From Planctomycetota bacterium (GTDB taxonomy: Bacteria; Planctomycetota; Planctomycetia; Planctomycetales; Planctomycetaceae), in contig JAEZFD010000014.1 of the NCBI GenBank assembly GCA_023417655.1, forward strand, positions 105,396 to 169,395: a stretch of DNA of 64,000 nt. Reading direction: 5' to 3'. Under the pieces are notes generated by a model that worked only from the letters and a program-made list of their open reading frames with translations, was not told the DNA's origin and did no database searches. Below are positions 54,431-63,905 of the stretch, piece by piece. Both the position numbers and the translations under genes were made by a program. Position 1 is the first letter of the stretch, and each line of letters begins with the position of its first letter.

Positions 54431-56737
54431 ATGGACCATTGGTCAAAAGTCGACGAACGGAGTGAGACAAATGGACATTCCTATGCGCGCGACTGGCAGT
54501 TCAATCCTCATGGAGAGCCCGCGGAAGAAGGAAATCAGCTCAATCTGCTGCATGCCATCTTCGGCCACAAATTCCTGTTGGTATTTTTCGTGCTGGTGGG
54601 CTGTGGACTCGGCTATTTGAAGTTCCTCCAGTCGCCCCCGGTCTATTCGTCTTCAGCGCGATTGCGTCTGATTCAGACTGCTCCACTCATCGGGCTCGAA
54701 ACTCTCGGCGAGCACTCGCGGAATCATCACGATGTCGTCGACACACACGTTGTGCTGATGAAGTCCCCGGTCATTCTTGACCGCGCAATCGAGAAGCTGA
54801 AAGCGGCCGCTGATGAAAATGGCAACGCGGAATATTGGAGTTACATCAAAAAACTGACCGTCACTCGCAGTGTGGAAAGCAAAGAGATCGTCGATCTCGG
54901 CATTCAGGGAAGTGACCCCGAGACCTGCCGGCAGATTCTTAATGCCGTGATGTCATCCTACATCGGTTACCTGAGCGAAAGTCAGGGCACGAACACGCAG
55001 AAGATGCTCAGCCTGATCGCCGAAGCAAAGGATGACCTGTTGCGGATTTTGACTGCGAAGGAGGCCGACTGCGCAAAGTTCCGTGATGAGGCATCTCTCC
55101 TGTGGATGGGAGAGGAAGCCCGAAATATTCACGCGAACCGCCTCAGTGGCATCGAGGCGCGGCGTGCTCAGGTCATGCTTGATCGAACCTCCGTGGAATC
55201 GCAGATGAAGTCCATTGTCTCTCTGCTGGATCGAGGAGAAAGCAGGGAAGCGATCATTCTGACGATAGAACAGCTAGGGCGAAGCAATGGAATGAGTCCG
55301 GCGACCGGACAAACAGCGACCGTCGCGCAGCAGCTGATGCCGCTTTTGCTCGAGGAGCAACTGCTGCTCGAACGATTTGGCTCAGGGCATCCGAAAGTCG
55401 TGGAGATCCAGAAACGAATCGAAATTTCGCGATCACTTCTTGAATCGCAGTTGCCTGCCACCGGAGGAGTGGAAGCGAAACATCGTCCGGATGTTCTTCA
55501 GGTTTATCTTCAGTCTCTGCAGAATGAATTGAAGGCACACGATGAGGAACTGGCACATTTGAACCAGTTATTCGAGACGGAAGAGGCGGCCGCGAAACGC
55601 CTCTCACTGGAGGAATCCAAGTACAAGATTCTGCGGGAAGACATCGGCCGCACGAAACAGCTGTTCGAAACAGTGCTGACGAAGATGCAGTCCGCGGAAC
55701 TGATTAAAGAGACCGGAAGTTTGGCTGCGGAAGTGGTGGTACCGCCGGGACGCGGACATCAGGTCGCTCCGGTGATGAGTAACCTTATTTCGACCGGGGG
55801 AATTATCGGATTGCTGGCGGGACTGGGAATCGCGGCGCTCATTGAACTCTCTGATCGCGGGTACCGAACGGCCAAAGACATTATGAAGCATCTCAGGGTG
55901 CCTGTGATCGGGCACATCCCCTGGATCAGGGTGGATCGTGAAAAGAAACTCCTTGGGAAGGCTTATCAGTCCCGGATTGAGACCTCGGTCGTGACCTTCC
56001 ACCGACCCAACTGTGCTCCGGCGGAGTCATTTCGAGATGTGCGGACTGCGATGCTGATGGCGATGGGGGGAAAGAACCGCTTAATTCAGGTGACCAGTCC
56101 GAGCCCAGGGGACGGCAAGTCGACATTGTCCGCAAACCTGGCCGTTTCCCTCGCCCGAGGGGGCAAACGCTGTCTCCTGATTGATTGTGACTTCCGTCGT
56201 CCGCGAGTTCATAAAATATTCGATCTCAAAAACGAAGTCGGCTTTTCGTCGCTGATTCAGAAGCAGATGGATTTGCCAGATGCGATTCAACGGGGGCCGA
56301 TCGAGGGGTTGGATATTCTGGCATCGGGGCCCAAGGTGAAGAACCCGGCAGAACTCCTGCTCACCGTTCAGTTCCAAGAGATTCTGCAATTCGTTCGAGA
56401 GAAATATGACGTGGTGGTGCTCGATACGCCGCCAGTTCTCGCCGTCTCTGACCCGACGGTCATCGCGTCGCAGGTCGATGGCGTCATTGTGACCTTGAAG
56501 ATTTCAAGAAATTCAAGGCCTTTGGCCACCCGCGTCATGGAAACGCTGAAGATGGCAAATGGAAACCTGCTCGGAATCGTGGTCAACGGAATCGGCGAGG
56601 ACTCAGGCTATACGAAATATTTACCGTATGGGTTCGGCGGATACGGAAACTATGGCAATCGATACGACAAGTACTACGACGCGGAACCGGATTCGTCGCA
56701 CTCGTCCCCCGTCGAAACTGCCGTCCGGAATCGCTAA
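54431..56737 (+). CDS. Polysaccharide biosynthesis tyrosine autokinase (Wzc-like)
   Basis: A 768-residue inner-membrane protein. The first membrane helix is near 48-65 (FLLVFFVLVGCGLGYLKFL), followed by a Wzz-type periplasmic domain with long coiled coils to about 440, and a second helix near 458-478 (IIGLLAGLGIAALIEL). The cytoplasmic BY-kinase has Walker A SPSPGDGKST (Lys563), Walker A' LLIDCDFRRP and Walker B VVLDTPPVL. The tail contains a cluster of about nine Tyr (YTKYLPYGFGGYGNYGNRY), the autophosphorylation sites. Such kinases control polymerisation and export of exopolysaccharide. Partner genes are not adjacent; the priming transferase at 34886-36541 may belong to the same pathway. 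Confidence 0.95.
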   Translation: MDHWSKVDERSETNGHSYARDWQFNPHGEPAEEGNQLNLLHAIFGHKFLLVFFVLVGCGLGYLKFLQSPPVYSSSARLRLIQTAPLIGLETLGEHSRNHHDVVDTHVVLMKSPVILDRAIEKLKAAADENGNAEYWSYIKKLTVTRSVESKEIVDLGIQGSDPETCRQILNAVMSSYIGYLSESQGTNTQKMLSLIAEAKDDLLRILTAKEADCAKFRDEASLLWMGEEARNIHANRLSGIEARRAQVMLDRTSVESQMKSIVSLLDRGESREAIILTIEQLGRSNGMSPATGQTATVAQQLMPLLLEEQLLLERFGSGHPKVVEIQKRIEISRSLLESQLPATGGVEAKHRPDVLQVYLQSLQNELKAHDEELAHLNQLFETEEAAAKRLSLEESKYKILREDIGRTKQLFETVLTKMQSAELIKETGSLAAEVVVPPGRGHQVAPVMSNLISTGGIIGLLAGLGIAALIELSDRGYRTAKDIMKHLRVPVIGHIPWIRVDREKKLLGKAYQSRIETSVVTFHRPNCAPAESFRDVRTAMLMAMGGKNRLIQVTSPSPGDGKSTLSANLAVSLARGGKRCLLIDCDFRRPRVHKIFDLKNEVGFSSLIQKQMDLPDAIQRGPIEGLDILASGPKVKNPAELLLTVQFQEILQFVREKYDVVVLDTPPVLAVSDPTVIASQVDGVIVTLKISRNSRPLATRVMETLKMANGNLLGIVVNGIGEDSGYTKYLPYGFGGYGNYGNRYDKYYDAEPDSSHSSPVETAVRNR

Positions 56738-57280
56738 TGAATTCTCAGTGCGGAAAGTGATTCTCCGTTGAAGTTGACCACACTGGAGCTGCCGAATTCC
56801 TGAAAACTCGTTTCGCGACGGTTCAGTCAGCACTTGGGGAATGGGAGCAAGTCAGGTTTGAATCTGAGATGAGGACCCGGCATTTTATTCTCCGCTGCTG
56901 GCGGCGGCCCTGATTTCTCCTCAGCGAGGACGCTCGTTAGTCGTTTCCGTTTGTATCGTACTTCGCTCGCCGGGCCTGCGGGGTTTAGGGGCGGGATGAA
57001 GCTGCCGGGACGGCGGATTTGCGATTTCTGCCAAATCTTCTGATTGGACCGTCAAAATGCGCCGGTTGCTGCACCGTTTCCTCCTTGGGAAAACAGTGCA
57101 TTGACTGGCCGGGAGAGCAGATTTGAGGCCCGGTTCGGAAAATTTTGCTCGCCGATCGGGTCGCTGGCTTTCTTCTGCCGGGCGGTTCGTCCAGAATGTC
57201 GCCTTTCGTGAAAAATCCCATTTTCATGGTGCACCCGTTCGAACGATGGCCGTGCCCGCGCGGATCGGTGTTTCCCGAGC
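56738..57280. other. Intergenic region upstream of the DAHP synthase gene
   Basis: 543 bases. Short open frames have no recognisable protein or start site. No terminator for the autokinase gene and no convincing promoter hexamers were found. Confidence 0.4.
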
Positions 57281-58354
57281 ATGCCGCTCAAGAGGTTGAT
57301 CGTGATTATCGTCTTAAAGCCGGATTACACCGAAACACAGCTGCAGCACATTTTCGACAAGCTCGAAGAGATGGGATTTCGGCACGAACTGAGCAAAGGG
57401 GTTCAGCGAACCCTGATTGGTGTGATCGGTGAAGAAGACCAGTTACGGAATGCTCCGCTCCGCGCCATTCCTGGCGTAGAAGAAGTGATGTCAGTTTTGA
57501 AGCCTTATAAACTTGCCAGTCGTGAATTCCGGAAGCAGGATTCTGTCTTCGATCTCGGGCACGGGGTGAAAGTCGGTGGCGGTGCCCTGATGATGATCGC
57601 CGGTCCCTGTTCGATCGAAGGGGAAGACATCCTCTTCGAAATCGCCCGGGATGTTCAGGCCGCCGGAGCTAACGTGCTTCGGGGCGGAGCCTTTAAACCA
57701 CGAACCAGCCCCTATGCTTATCAGGGGATGGGCGAAGAAGGTCTGAAGATCCTGCGTCGCGTCGGCGACGAACTGAAGATGCCGGTTGTCACTGAAGTGA
57801 TGGACCCGCGTCAGGTCGATCTGGTCAATCAGTATTCTGATATCATCCAGATTGGTGCCCGAAACATGCAGAACTTCAATCTGCTCACTGAAGTGGGGCA
57901 CACGAATCGTCCCGTTCTGCTGAAACGCGGGATGAGCGCCACGATTCAGGATCTGCTCATGTCGGCAGAATACATTCTCGCCAACGGCAATCAGCGAGTG
58001 ATCCTGTGCGAACGGGGAATCAAGAGCTTCGACAGCTCGACTCGCAACCTGCTGGACATGGCCGCAGTTCCGAATGTGAAGGGACTGTCTCACCTGCCGA
58101 TCATTGTTGACCCCAGCCACGCAACCGGACGGCCTGACCTGATCCCGAGTATGTCGCTTGCCGCCGTTGCTGCCGGAGCAGACGGTGTGCACATCGAAGT
58201 GCATAACTGCCCGGAAAAAGCCATGAGCGACGGTCCTCAGGCTCTGCTCCCTCATCAGTATGCCGAGCTGTTCCAGCAGATGCGGGAACTGGCGACGCTC
58301 CTGAATCGGACAATCTCCCCGACTCAGAATTCACTGAGCTCCGCAGCTGTCTAA
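57281..58354 (+). CDS. aroF: 3-deoxy-7-phosphoheptulonate synthase, type I-beta
   Basis: A 357-residue enzyme joining phosphoenolpyruvate and erythrose-4-phosphate, the first step of the shikimate pathway. Residues 1-80 form a ferredoxin-like regulatory domain (IVIIVLKPDYTETQLQHIFDKLEEMG), as in Thermotoga DAHP synthase, where it binds tyrosine. The catalytic barrel starts at LMMIAGPCSIEG (metal-binding Cys), then RGGAFKPRTSPYAYQGMG, IQIGARNMQNF, PVLLKRGMSA, and IVDPSHATGRPDLIP with the metal-binding His and Asp. Complete. The start ATG at 57281 could alternatively be the TTG some 15 bases further on. Feedback control by an aromatic amino acid is inferred from the N-terminal domain. Confidence 0.95.
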   Translation: MPLKRLIVIIVLKPDYTETQLQHIFDKLEEMGFRHELSKGVQRTLIGVIGEEDQLRNAPLRAIPGVEEVMSVLKPYKLASREFRKQDSVFDLGHGVKVGGGALMMIAGPCSIEGEDILFEIARDVQAAGANVLRGGAFKPRTSPYAYQGMGEEGLKILRRVGDELKMPVVTEVMDPRQVDLVNQYSDIIQIGARNMQNFNLLTEVGHTNRPVLLKRGMSATIQDLLMSAEYILANGNQRVILCERGIKSFDSSTRNLLDMAAVPNVKGLSHLPIIVDPSHATGRPDLIPSMSLAAVAAGADGVHIEVHNCPEKAMSDGPQALLPHQYAELFQQMRELATLLNRTISPTQNSLSSAAV

Positions 58355-58853
58355 ACACTGGTGACTTGGCGGACGTCGTTCCGCCGCGCAACGCAAAGAA
58401 AATTGAAAACAGGCGGTCCACTGGCAATAGCCGGGGACCGCCTGTTTTTGTTTCCAATACACGTGGGGAAGGACGGGGTTTCCCTGATCGAGGTCAGTTC
58501 TGGTCCAAATCGGTCCAAGTTACAGAGGTGAGTGCCCGCGGGAGGACTCGGTGGGCGTGTTGACTTACTCCAATTCTGTCAGTTGCGCCGATTTCCCTAG
58601 TGACGGCAGGGGTCAGGGGTCGAACTCAGAAGAGAGGAAGAGCGCTTTCTCATCCAGATCGCGGAAGGACGCAGGCCCATGAGCCCCAATCTGAGCGGTA
58701 GCTTCAACTTACGAATCCGCTGCAGTTTTCCTCTCGTGGACACTTGCTGAGGCGTAGAATTCTGTCGATTCAGCGATGCCAGGACGGGTGAAACAGGACT
58801 GATAACCAGACTGTTCAGGGACGAGTGGTCAGAGTTTGATCGAGGAAAGAGCC
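58355..58853. other. Intergenic region between aroF and the DksA-like gene
   Basis: 499 bases with the aroF terminator at its start. The remaining 400 bases hold no supported gene or repeat; the promoter of the DksA/HtrA pair should be near the end. Confidence 0.45.
58403..58450 (+). terminator. Intrinsic terminator of aroF
   Basis: AAAACAGGCGGTCC (58403-58416) pairs perfectly with GGACCGCCTGTTTT (58432-58445), and TGTTT follows. The loop is 15 bases. It begins 48 bases after the stop codon. Confidence 0.9.
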
Positions 58854-59300
58854 ATGGCCCGCAAAGATGCCCTGATTCGTCTCTATAATCGGCTCGTCGC
58901 TCAACGTGATGACCTGCGGCAGAAGCTGGCAGCTTCGACCGGGGCACTGGGCGAGGATTTCGGCGGTGATTCAGCCGACATGGCTGTCCACGAAGTCGAG
59001 CGGGAACTCGAGTCGCAGCTCATCTCGCTCGAAAGTCGCGAGTTGAATCGCATTGAACGTGCAATCGAAGCCATCCGAAACGGCACGTACGGTCAATGTG
59101 AACATTGCAGCGAGAGAATTCCGGTTGCTCGCTTACAAGCGTTACCGCACACTTCCTGTTGCGTCGACTGTCAGCGAAAATTCGAAAGTCGCGGCAATCG
59201 TCCGGGGCAGGTTGAGAATTGGGAATCAGCCTGGGAATATCAGTCGCGGGAAGCGGATCGAGATCTGACCCTGCGCGATATCCAATTTGAGACAGATTGA
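58854..59300 (+). CDS. DksA/TraR-family C4 zinc-finger protein
   Basis: About 148 residues; the ATG at 58854 has GAGGAAA 6 bases upstream. An N-terminal coiled coil (about 5-75) with LIRLYNRLVAQRDDLRQKLA and REL-rich heptads leads to the zinc finger: GQCEHCSERIPVARLQALPHTSCCVDCQ, with the four Cys in C-x2-C and C-x2-C. In E. coli DksA the coiled coil enters the RNA polymerase secondary channel; here the acidic tip residues are DFGGDSAD. It may regulate transcription during stress or be a general polymerase-binding factor. The HtrA gene starts 16 bases after its stop, so they are probably one operon. Confidence 0.9.
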   Translation: MARKDALIRLYNRLVAQRDDLRQKLAASTGALGEDFGGDSADMAVHEVERELESQLISLESRELNRIERAIEAIRNGTYGQCEHCSERIPVARLQALPHTSCCVDCQRKFESRGNRPGQVENWESAWEYQSREADRDLTLRDIQFETD

Positions 59301-59316
59301 ATATGAGGACTGGTCT

Positions 59317-60762
59317 ATGCGGCGACCGGACATGCTGAGTTGGCGGATCGGTCTGTGCGGTTTTCTGATATTTGCCGGATCAGTCGGGGAGGTCTGCGTT
59401 GCGCAGCCCCCTGCAGGCGAAACAGCTGAGTTCCTTCCTCCTCAAACGGTGACCGATTCTGCTGACGCACTCCGTCAAGCGGGACGGCATCTTGCGTCTA
59501 TTTGCGCAAAGACGATGCCATCGGTCGTCAATATTGAGAGCCGCCGGGACGGTCGGAGCGGCGAAGTTCAGGAGACTGGTTCTGGAATCATCATGAGCAG
59601 TCCTCGCACGACGGGGATGTTTGTGATCACGAACCGACACGTCGTGGCTGACGCGAGACTGCAACAGATTGATGTTCATCTCTCTGACGGTCGCGTTCTG
59701 ACCCCGACGGAAAAGCTTGAAGACCCTGCCAGCGATCTCGCGGTCCTGCGAATTCCCGATCCAGGGATTCCCCCTGGTCAGTTCGGGGACAGTGACAATC
59801 TCGACATCGGCCACTTCGTACTGGCGATGGGAAGTCCTTTCGGACTCAATCAGTCTGTGACCCTCGGAATTATCAGTGCCAAGGGGAGGCGCTCGCTCGA
59901 ACTTCCCGGGCGGAAGGTGATCAATCAGGACTTCCTGCAGACTGATGCCGCCATCAACCCAGGCAACAGTGGCGGGCCTCTCGTTGATCTGGAGGGGCGT
60001 GTCATTGGAATTAATACGGCGATTGCATCTCAGGGAGGCGGAAACGAGGGGATCGGATTCAGTATCCCCAGTAATCTGGTGCAATTCATCGTCGGACAAT
60101 TACTGGAGAATGGCCGGGTTCGACGCGGCTATCTCGGCGTCCAACTCGATGAGAACTTCAATTTTGAGGTCGCTCAAAAATACTCGCTGGATCGCAAGTT
60201 AGGGGCTCGTGTCACCAAAGTGCTCGACAATACTCCCGCCTCACTCGCCGGAATTCGACCAGATGACATCCTGCTGAACTTCGACGGTTACGACGTACTC
60301 GACGAGACGGATCTCATCAATAAGGTGAACATCACACCGGTCAACAAAAGGGTGAGAATCATCGTTCTGCGGGGCGGGAAGCAGGTGACGCTCCATGTCA
60401 CTCTGACGGAGCTGCAGGAAGGCCCCCGAAGCGAAGCACCTGCTCTGCCTGAATCCGTCAAACCTCTTTATCGGAACACGAGCCTGGCGGTCCTGACTCT
60501 CGATGAATCACTGGCAGTACAGTCTGGATTCAGGCGGGAGCAACGGGGGTTGCTGGTCACCAGTGTCGAATCTCCGGACGGGGCAGAGTTTCTCCAGTTG
60601 TATGATGTGATTCTGGAAGTGGCCCGGCGTCCCGTCGCGACTCTGGAGGAGCTCGATGCAGTGCTCGCGGATTTGCATGAAGGCGGAAGCGTGCTTGTGA
60701 AGGTCACTCGTGTGATCGATGGTGTTCCGGCGACGCGACTGGTGACCTGGAAGCGCAAGTAA
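59317..60762 (+). CDS. HtrA/Deg-family serine protease with two PDZ domains
   Basis: About 481 residues with a signal peptide (IGLCGFLIFAGSVGEVCVAQ). The trypsin-like domain has the triad His in VITNRHVV, Asp in ASDLAVL and Ser in NPGNSGGPL. PDZ1 (about 285-375) starts GYLGVQLDENF with LDNTPASLAGIRPDDILLNFDG. PDZ2 (about 395-480) is more divergent (GLLVTSVESPDGAEF). The layout is that of DegP/DegQ, an extracytoplasmic quality-control protease. The start is the ATG at 59317, preceded by GAGG. It follows the DksA-like gene closely, which links a transcription factor with envelope stress control by position only. Confidence 0.94.
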   Translation: MRRPDMLSWRIGLCGFLIFAGSVGEVCVAQPPAGETAEFLPPQTVTDSADALRQAGRHLASICAKTMPSVVNIESRRDGRSGEVQETGSGIIMSSPRTTGMFVITNRHVVADARLQQIDVHLSDGRVLTPTEKLEDPASDLAVLRIPDPGIPPGQFGDSDNLDIGHFVLAMGSPFGLNQSVTLGIISAKGRRSLELPGRKVINQDFLQTDAAINPGNSGGPLVDLEGRVIGINTAIASQGGGNEGIGFSIPSNLVQFIVGQLLENGRVRRGYLGVQLDENFNFEVAQKYSLDRKLGARVTKVLDNTPASLAGIRPDDILLNFDGYDVLDETDLINKVNITPVNKRVRIIVLRGGKQVTLHVTLTELQEGPRSEAPALPESVKPLYRNTSLAVLTLDESLAVQSGFRREQRGLLVTSVESPDGAEFLQLYDVILEVARRPVATLEELDAVLADLHEGGSVLVKVTRVIDGVPATRLVTWKRK

Positions 60763-61136
60763 CGAGCAAGTCAGACCCATTCGACCCCGTCCCAGCTGAG
60801 ACTCGCCCGAAAAAAGGCGGGAATCCGGCTCGCCCGTTTCGTGAGGGCGTGTCAAATCGTGTACACTCTGGGATCCCAAGCGGAACCCGCTTCGGGTGAA
60901 AAGTGACGGACGAGTCCTGACGCGGGCACTGCTCTGCGGTGGTTTCATCCGTCAGGTTTCAAGGTGAGTGCCCTGCGTCATCCCATGGACGTGCGGAGTC
61001 ATGACTCTGCATCGTCGCTGTCCTGAAGCATTGCTTTGGGGATGGGCTTCCACGGTTATTTGGCCCGTGGGCCATATCGTGATGATGACGCTGGCGTTTG
61101 ATCAGCATTGGCATTTCTGAACGAGTCATTTCCGGC
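60763..61136. other. Intergenic region before the zinc-ribbon gene
   Basis: 374 bases. TACACT at 60862-60867 is a possible -10 element without a good -35. No terminator for the HtrA gene with a T-run was found. No gene supported. Confidence 0.4.
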
Positions 61137-63284
61137 ATGTCTGACGTCGTTTCTCTCCATTGCCCTAAGTGCGGCAAGAAGCTGAAAATCAAAGATCGTT
61201 CGCTATTTGGGCGGAAGGTCAAATGCCCTGACTGTCAGAAGTCATTTGTCCTGATGGACCCTGACGGACCGGAGATGCCGTCAGGAGAAGTGCCGGTCAC
61301 TGGAACGGCTCCCGCAGGACCAGCTGCTCCCCCGGTGAGTGGCCCCCCGCTAGGTGCTCCCCCTGCCGCTCCGGTCTCGCCAAAGCCGAATCCGTTGGAT
61401 TTCACACAGCCCGTCGCGCCGACACCACTTCCCTTCGGTGTTTCCCCACAGGCTGAAGTACCGCTCCCAGGGGCCGGAAATCCGTTCGGAGTCAGTCCAG
61501 CGGAGGCGTCCCCGTTCCCAGCGAACCCGATCTTTACGCCGCCAGCGGCGCCTGCACCCTTTACGCCTGCTGCGCCTCGACCCATGGCTGCCGCGACTGC
61601 TGGGGGAATCCCAGGGTCAAACCCGATGTTACCCGTTGGGAAAGGATCCAATCCGCTTGCGGACGTCATTGATGAACCGCTGCCGCTACGACGACCCAAA
61701 TCGCGTAGCAAGGGAAGCTGGATTGGTTTGTGTATAGGAATACTGGTCTTTGCGGCCGCTGCAGGCGGGATTGGATATACGCTATCGCAGAAACCGGTTC
61801 CTGCGCTGACGGCCTCCACAAGAGAGAGCCCCGCCGCGACGCCGACTGTCGCGTCACAGGAAGCAAGCTCCTACAGCAAAGCGGCTCTTGAAAATGATCC
61901 GAATCTTGTTGCCGAGTTTCTGCCGACGAATGGTGACCCCGTCCAGCTGCTGATGATGCCGAGCGGTGTCAATTTCGTGGTGCACTTCCGACCTGCATTG
62001 CTGTGGTCTGATGCCTTTGTTTATCGAGTTTTGCGGGCGTCACTGACCGATGATGTCACGAACTGGATTGCCTCACAGATCCAGACGCATTGCCGACGGC
62101 CTCCTGAACAGATTGAGGAAGTGACATTCGGGTTCATTCTGGGAGCCCGGGGAATGGACCCTCAGATTTGCACGCTTGTGCGGCTGAAGGAGCCGGTGAA
62201 ACTCTCGACGCTGATCTCCGAGTTCCCTGGAAAATATCTGTTCGATATCGCTGAGAAGCCGGATGTCCGGCTGAAAGTCGACGAGAAGCATGGTTACCTG
62301 ATCGGGGACGAGAAGACCTATGCCATCTGCCCGGCCTCACTCGCTCATGAACTCGAGTTCTGGGTGAAGACTCCTAACCACGAAGTGAGCGAGGGAATTG
62401 CTGACCAGTTGAAGCGAACGGACCGCAACCGCCTGCTGACTGCCATCGGGACGAGGAACGATCTGGAAATTCACCTTCAGAAACTATTCCCGCAAGCTGC
62501 CCAGCCGCTGGCTGCTGCGATTCTCGAATGGCTCGGTTCGAACGTTGAAACCGTTGGATGGAGTCTGCATCCGGACCCTTACCTGCATTCGCAAATTTTC
62601 CTTCGATCAACGAATGTGACGTCGCCTGCGGTCTTGCAGAGAGAGTTTGAAGATCGCTTTCAGAAGTTGCCTGAGCACGTCTGGAAGGATGTCTGTGAGA
62701 AGATGAACCCGACTGAAGTGCGGTTCCGAAAGCTGATTGGACGACTTCCCGCGATGCTTCAGGCATTTCAGGAAGCGACCGTGGCGCAACGGACCGGCCG
62801 GAATGTGGTCATGACGACTGTTCTCCCTGCGAAAGCGGCTCCGAATCTCTCGCTGGCAACGCTGTTCACCGTCAACGAGGCCGCACGGACCGACTTCAAC
62901 GCGGCTCCGGTCGTCGCTTCGAACTCCGGCAGGCCTGCCATGCCGGCAACGCTGGTCGAACGGATCGAGCTTCCCGTCGATGCGGAGTTCATTAACACTC
63001 CGCTTGATCAGGCCGTCCAGTTTCTGTGCGATGAAGTGCAGTTGAAGCTGCATGTGGACGGAGATGCCCTGAAGGATGCCGGGTACACGAGAAACATGAA
63101 GCAGGCATTTAATCTCGGTAAGGTCCCGATGCGGCAAGCCCTGTTGCACATCGTGAATACTTATCAGGAGCCGGGCAAGGAAATGGTTGTCTCCTTCGAT
63201 GAGGCACAAATGCAGGCCACGCTGACAACCCGAAAGTTCGCTCAGCAGCAGGGATTGAAGATCAGCCTTCCCCCTGCGAATTAG
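61137..63284 (+). CDS. Membrane protein with N-terminal zinc ribbon and Pro-rich linker
   Basis: About 715 residues. The start at 61137 leads into SLHCPKCGKKLKIKD and KVKCPDCQKSF, an MJ0042-type zinc ribbon with two C-x2-C pairs. A long Pro/Ala/Gly region (about 40-190) follows, then one membrane helix (SWIGLCIGILVFAAAAGGIGYTL, about 205-227). The outside part is a large globular domain of unknown family. It ends with LPVDAEFINTPLDQAVQFLCDEV and KVPMRQALLHIVNTY, which resembles an STN/secretin N-terminal fold. The layout is common in planctomycetes and no function is known to me. The stop TAG is the first three bases of repeat copy D. Confidence 0.85.
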   Translation: MSDVVSLHCPKCGKKLKIKDRSLFGRKVKCPDCQKSFVLMDPDGPEMPSGEVPVTGTAPAGPAAPPVSGPPLGAPPAAPVSPKPNPLDFTQPVAPTPLPFGVSPQAEVPLPGAGNPFGVSPAEASPFPANPIFTPPAAPAPFTPAAPRPMAAATAGGIPGSNPMLPVGKGSNPLADVIDEPLPLRRPKSRSKGSWIGLCIGILVFAAAAGGIGYTLSQKPVPALTASTRESPAATPTVASQEASSYSKAALENDPNLVAEFLPTNGDPVQLLMMPSGVNFVVHFRPALLWSDAFVYRVLRASLTDDVTNWIASQIQTHCRRPPEQIEEVTFGFILGARGMDPQICTLVRLKEPVKLSTLISEFPGKYLFDIAEKPDVRLKVDEKHGYLIGDEKTYAICPASLAHELEFWVKTPNHEVSEGIADQLKRTDRNRLLTAIGTRNDLEIHLQKLFPQAAQPLAAAILEWLGSNVETVGWSLHPDPYLHSQIFLRSTNVTSPAVLQREFEDRFQKLPEHVWKDVCEKMNPTEVRFRKLIGRLPAMLQAFQEATVAQRTGRNVVMTTVLPAKAAPNLSLATLFTVNEAARTDFNAAPVVASNSGRPAMPATLVERIELPVDAEFINTPLDQAVQFLCDEVQLKLHVDGDALKDAGYTRNMKQAFNLGKVPMRQALLHIVNTYQEPGKEMVVSFDEAQMQATLTTRKFAQQQGLKISLPPAN

Positions 63285-63370
63285 AGCAATATGTTCGACC
63301 AAGGTCCCACTAGCGCGTTTCGGTGATGAAATGCTCCGGGCAGCGGTGCCGAAAGAATCCGACGGAATGA
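63282..63370 (+). repeat. Dispersed intergenic element, copy D
   Basis: Starts with TAGAGCA, continues with a decayed right palindrome arm (ATATGTTCGACC) and then AGCGCGTTTCG and TGATGAAA, matching copy C in order. The 3' half is more diverged, so the end is approximate. The initial TAG is the stop codon of the zinc-ribbon gene. Confidence 0.6.
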
Positions 63371-63764
63371 TCCCCGATTCACATGTGCGGAACCGACGCC
63401 ACTGGGGGCCGGATTGGTAGTGAACCAGCCACTCCCCGGCTATGGTTCAGTTCCGCGAGAAGCTTGAGTGTAAGGGGAACGCTCCTCCCTGACCGTCGCT
63501 TCTGGTCACCTGCGGATAACCCGGAATGCTGAAGCGGGTTTCGGCGTCAGTCGCGGCCTTGGAGATGCAAGCCGGAAGACAGTAGGGAGATCGAGAACCT
63601 TCAAACGAAATCAGCCCGGTGAATTGTGGTCCACCGGGCTGAGTCTTCGATTCAAGTTGTCTTAGAGCAGTTTGCTCTACCGTCTGCCCGCGCAGCGCGC
63701 GTTTCGATTGATGAAAGACTCAATTCCGCGTGGCAAGAACGGGCAGATCAAAAAGCAAAACGGT
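63285..63764. other. Intergenic region holding two repeat copies
   Basis: 480 bases with repeat copies D at the start and C at the end. Between them (63371-63610) I see no gene and no recognisable RNA. A hairpin lies at 63611-63642. Confidence 0.5.
63611..63642 (-). terminator. Possible terminator of the small membrane protein gene
   Basis: TCAGCCCGGTG (63611-63621) pairs with CACCGGGCTGA (63632-63642), an 11-bp perfect stem. On the minus strand it is followed by TTTCGTTT, a weak U-tract. It lies beyond repeat copy C from the gene end. Confidence 0.6.
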
Positions 63765-63767
63765 CTA
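63661..63767 (+). repeat. Dispersed intergenic element, copy C
   Basis: The best copy. Palindrome TAGAGCAGTTTGCTCTA at 63663-63679, identical to the reverse complement of that in copy A. Then CCGCGCAG, TTTCGATTGATGAAAG, TTCCGCGTGGC and GAACGGGCAGATC. It ends in CGGTCTA, whose last three bases are the stop codon of the minus-strand gene at 63765. Confidence 0.72.
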
Positions 63768-63905
63768 GTCGAACTTCCAGCCGTAGCTGGCGAGTTCCAG
63801 AGCCAGGAAGACGCAGCCTGTCAGCAACGCACCCACGGCAACGAACAGCAGTCCGACATAAATATCAGGACTCGGATCTTCAGATGCGGAGTTTCGTCGT
63901 GACAT
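63765..63905 (-). CDS. Small single-pass membrane protein
   Basis: A 46-residue protein: a short polar N-terminus (MSRRNSASEDPSPDIY), one membrane helix (VGLLFVAVGALLTGCVFLALELA) and a short tail. The start codon lies inside the end of the upstream gene (overlap of 26 bases with the gene ending at 63880), so translation is probably coupled. The hydrophobic pattern and coupling support a real gene. Function unknown. Confidence 0.72.
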   Translation of the reverse strand: MSRRNSASEDPSPDIYVGLLFVAVGALLTGCVFLALELASYGWKFD

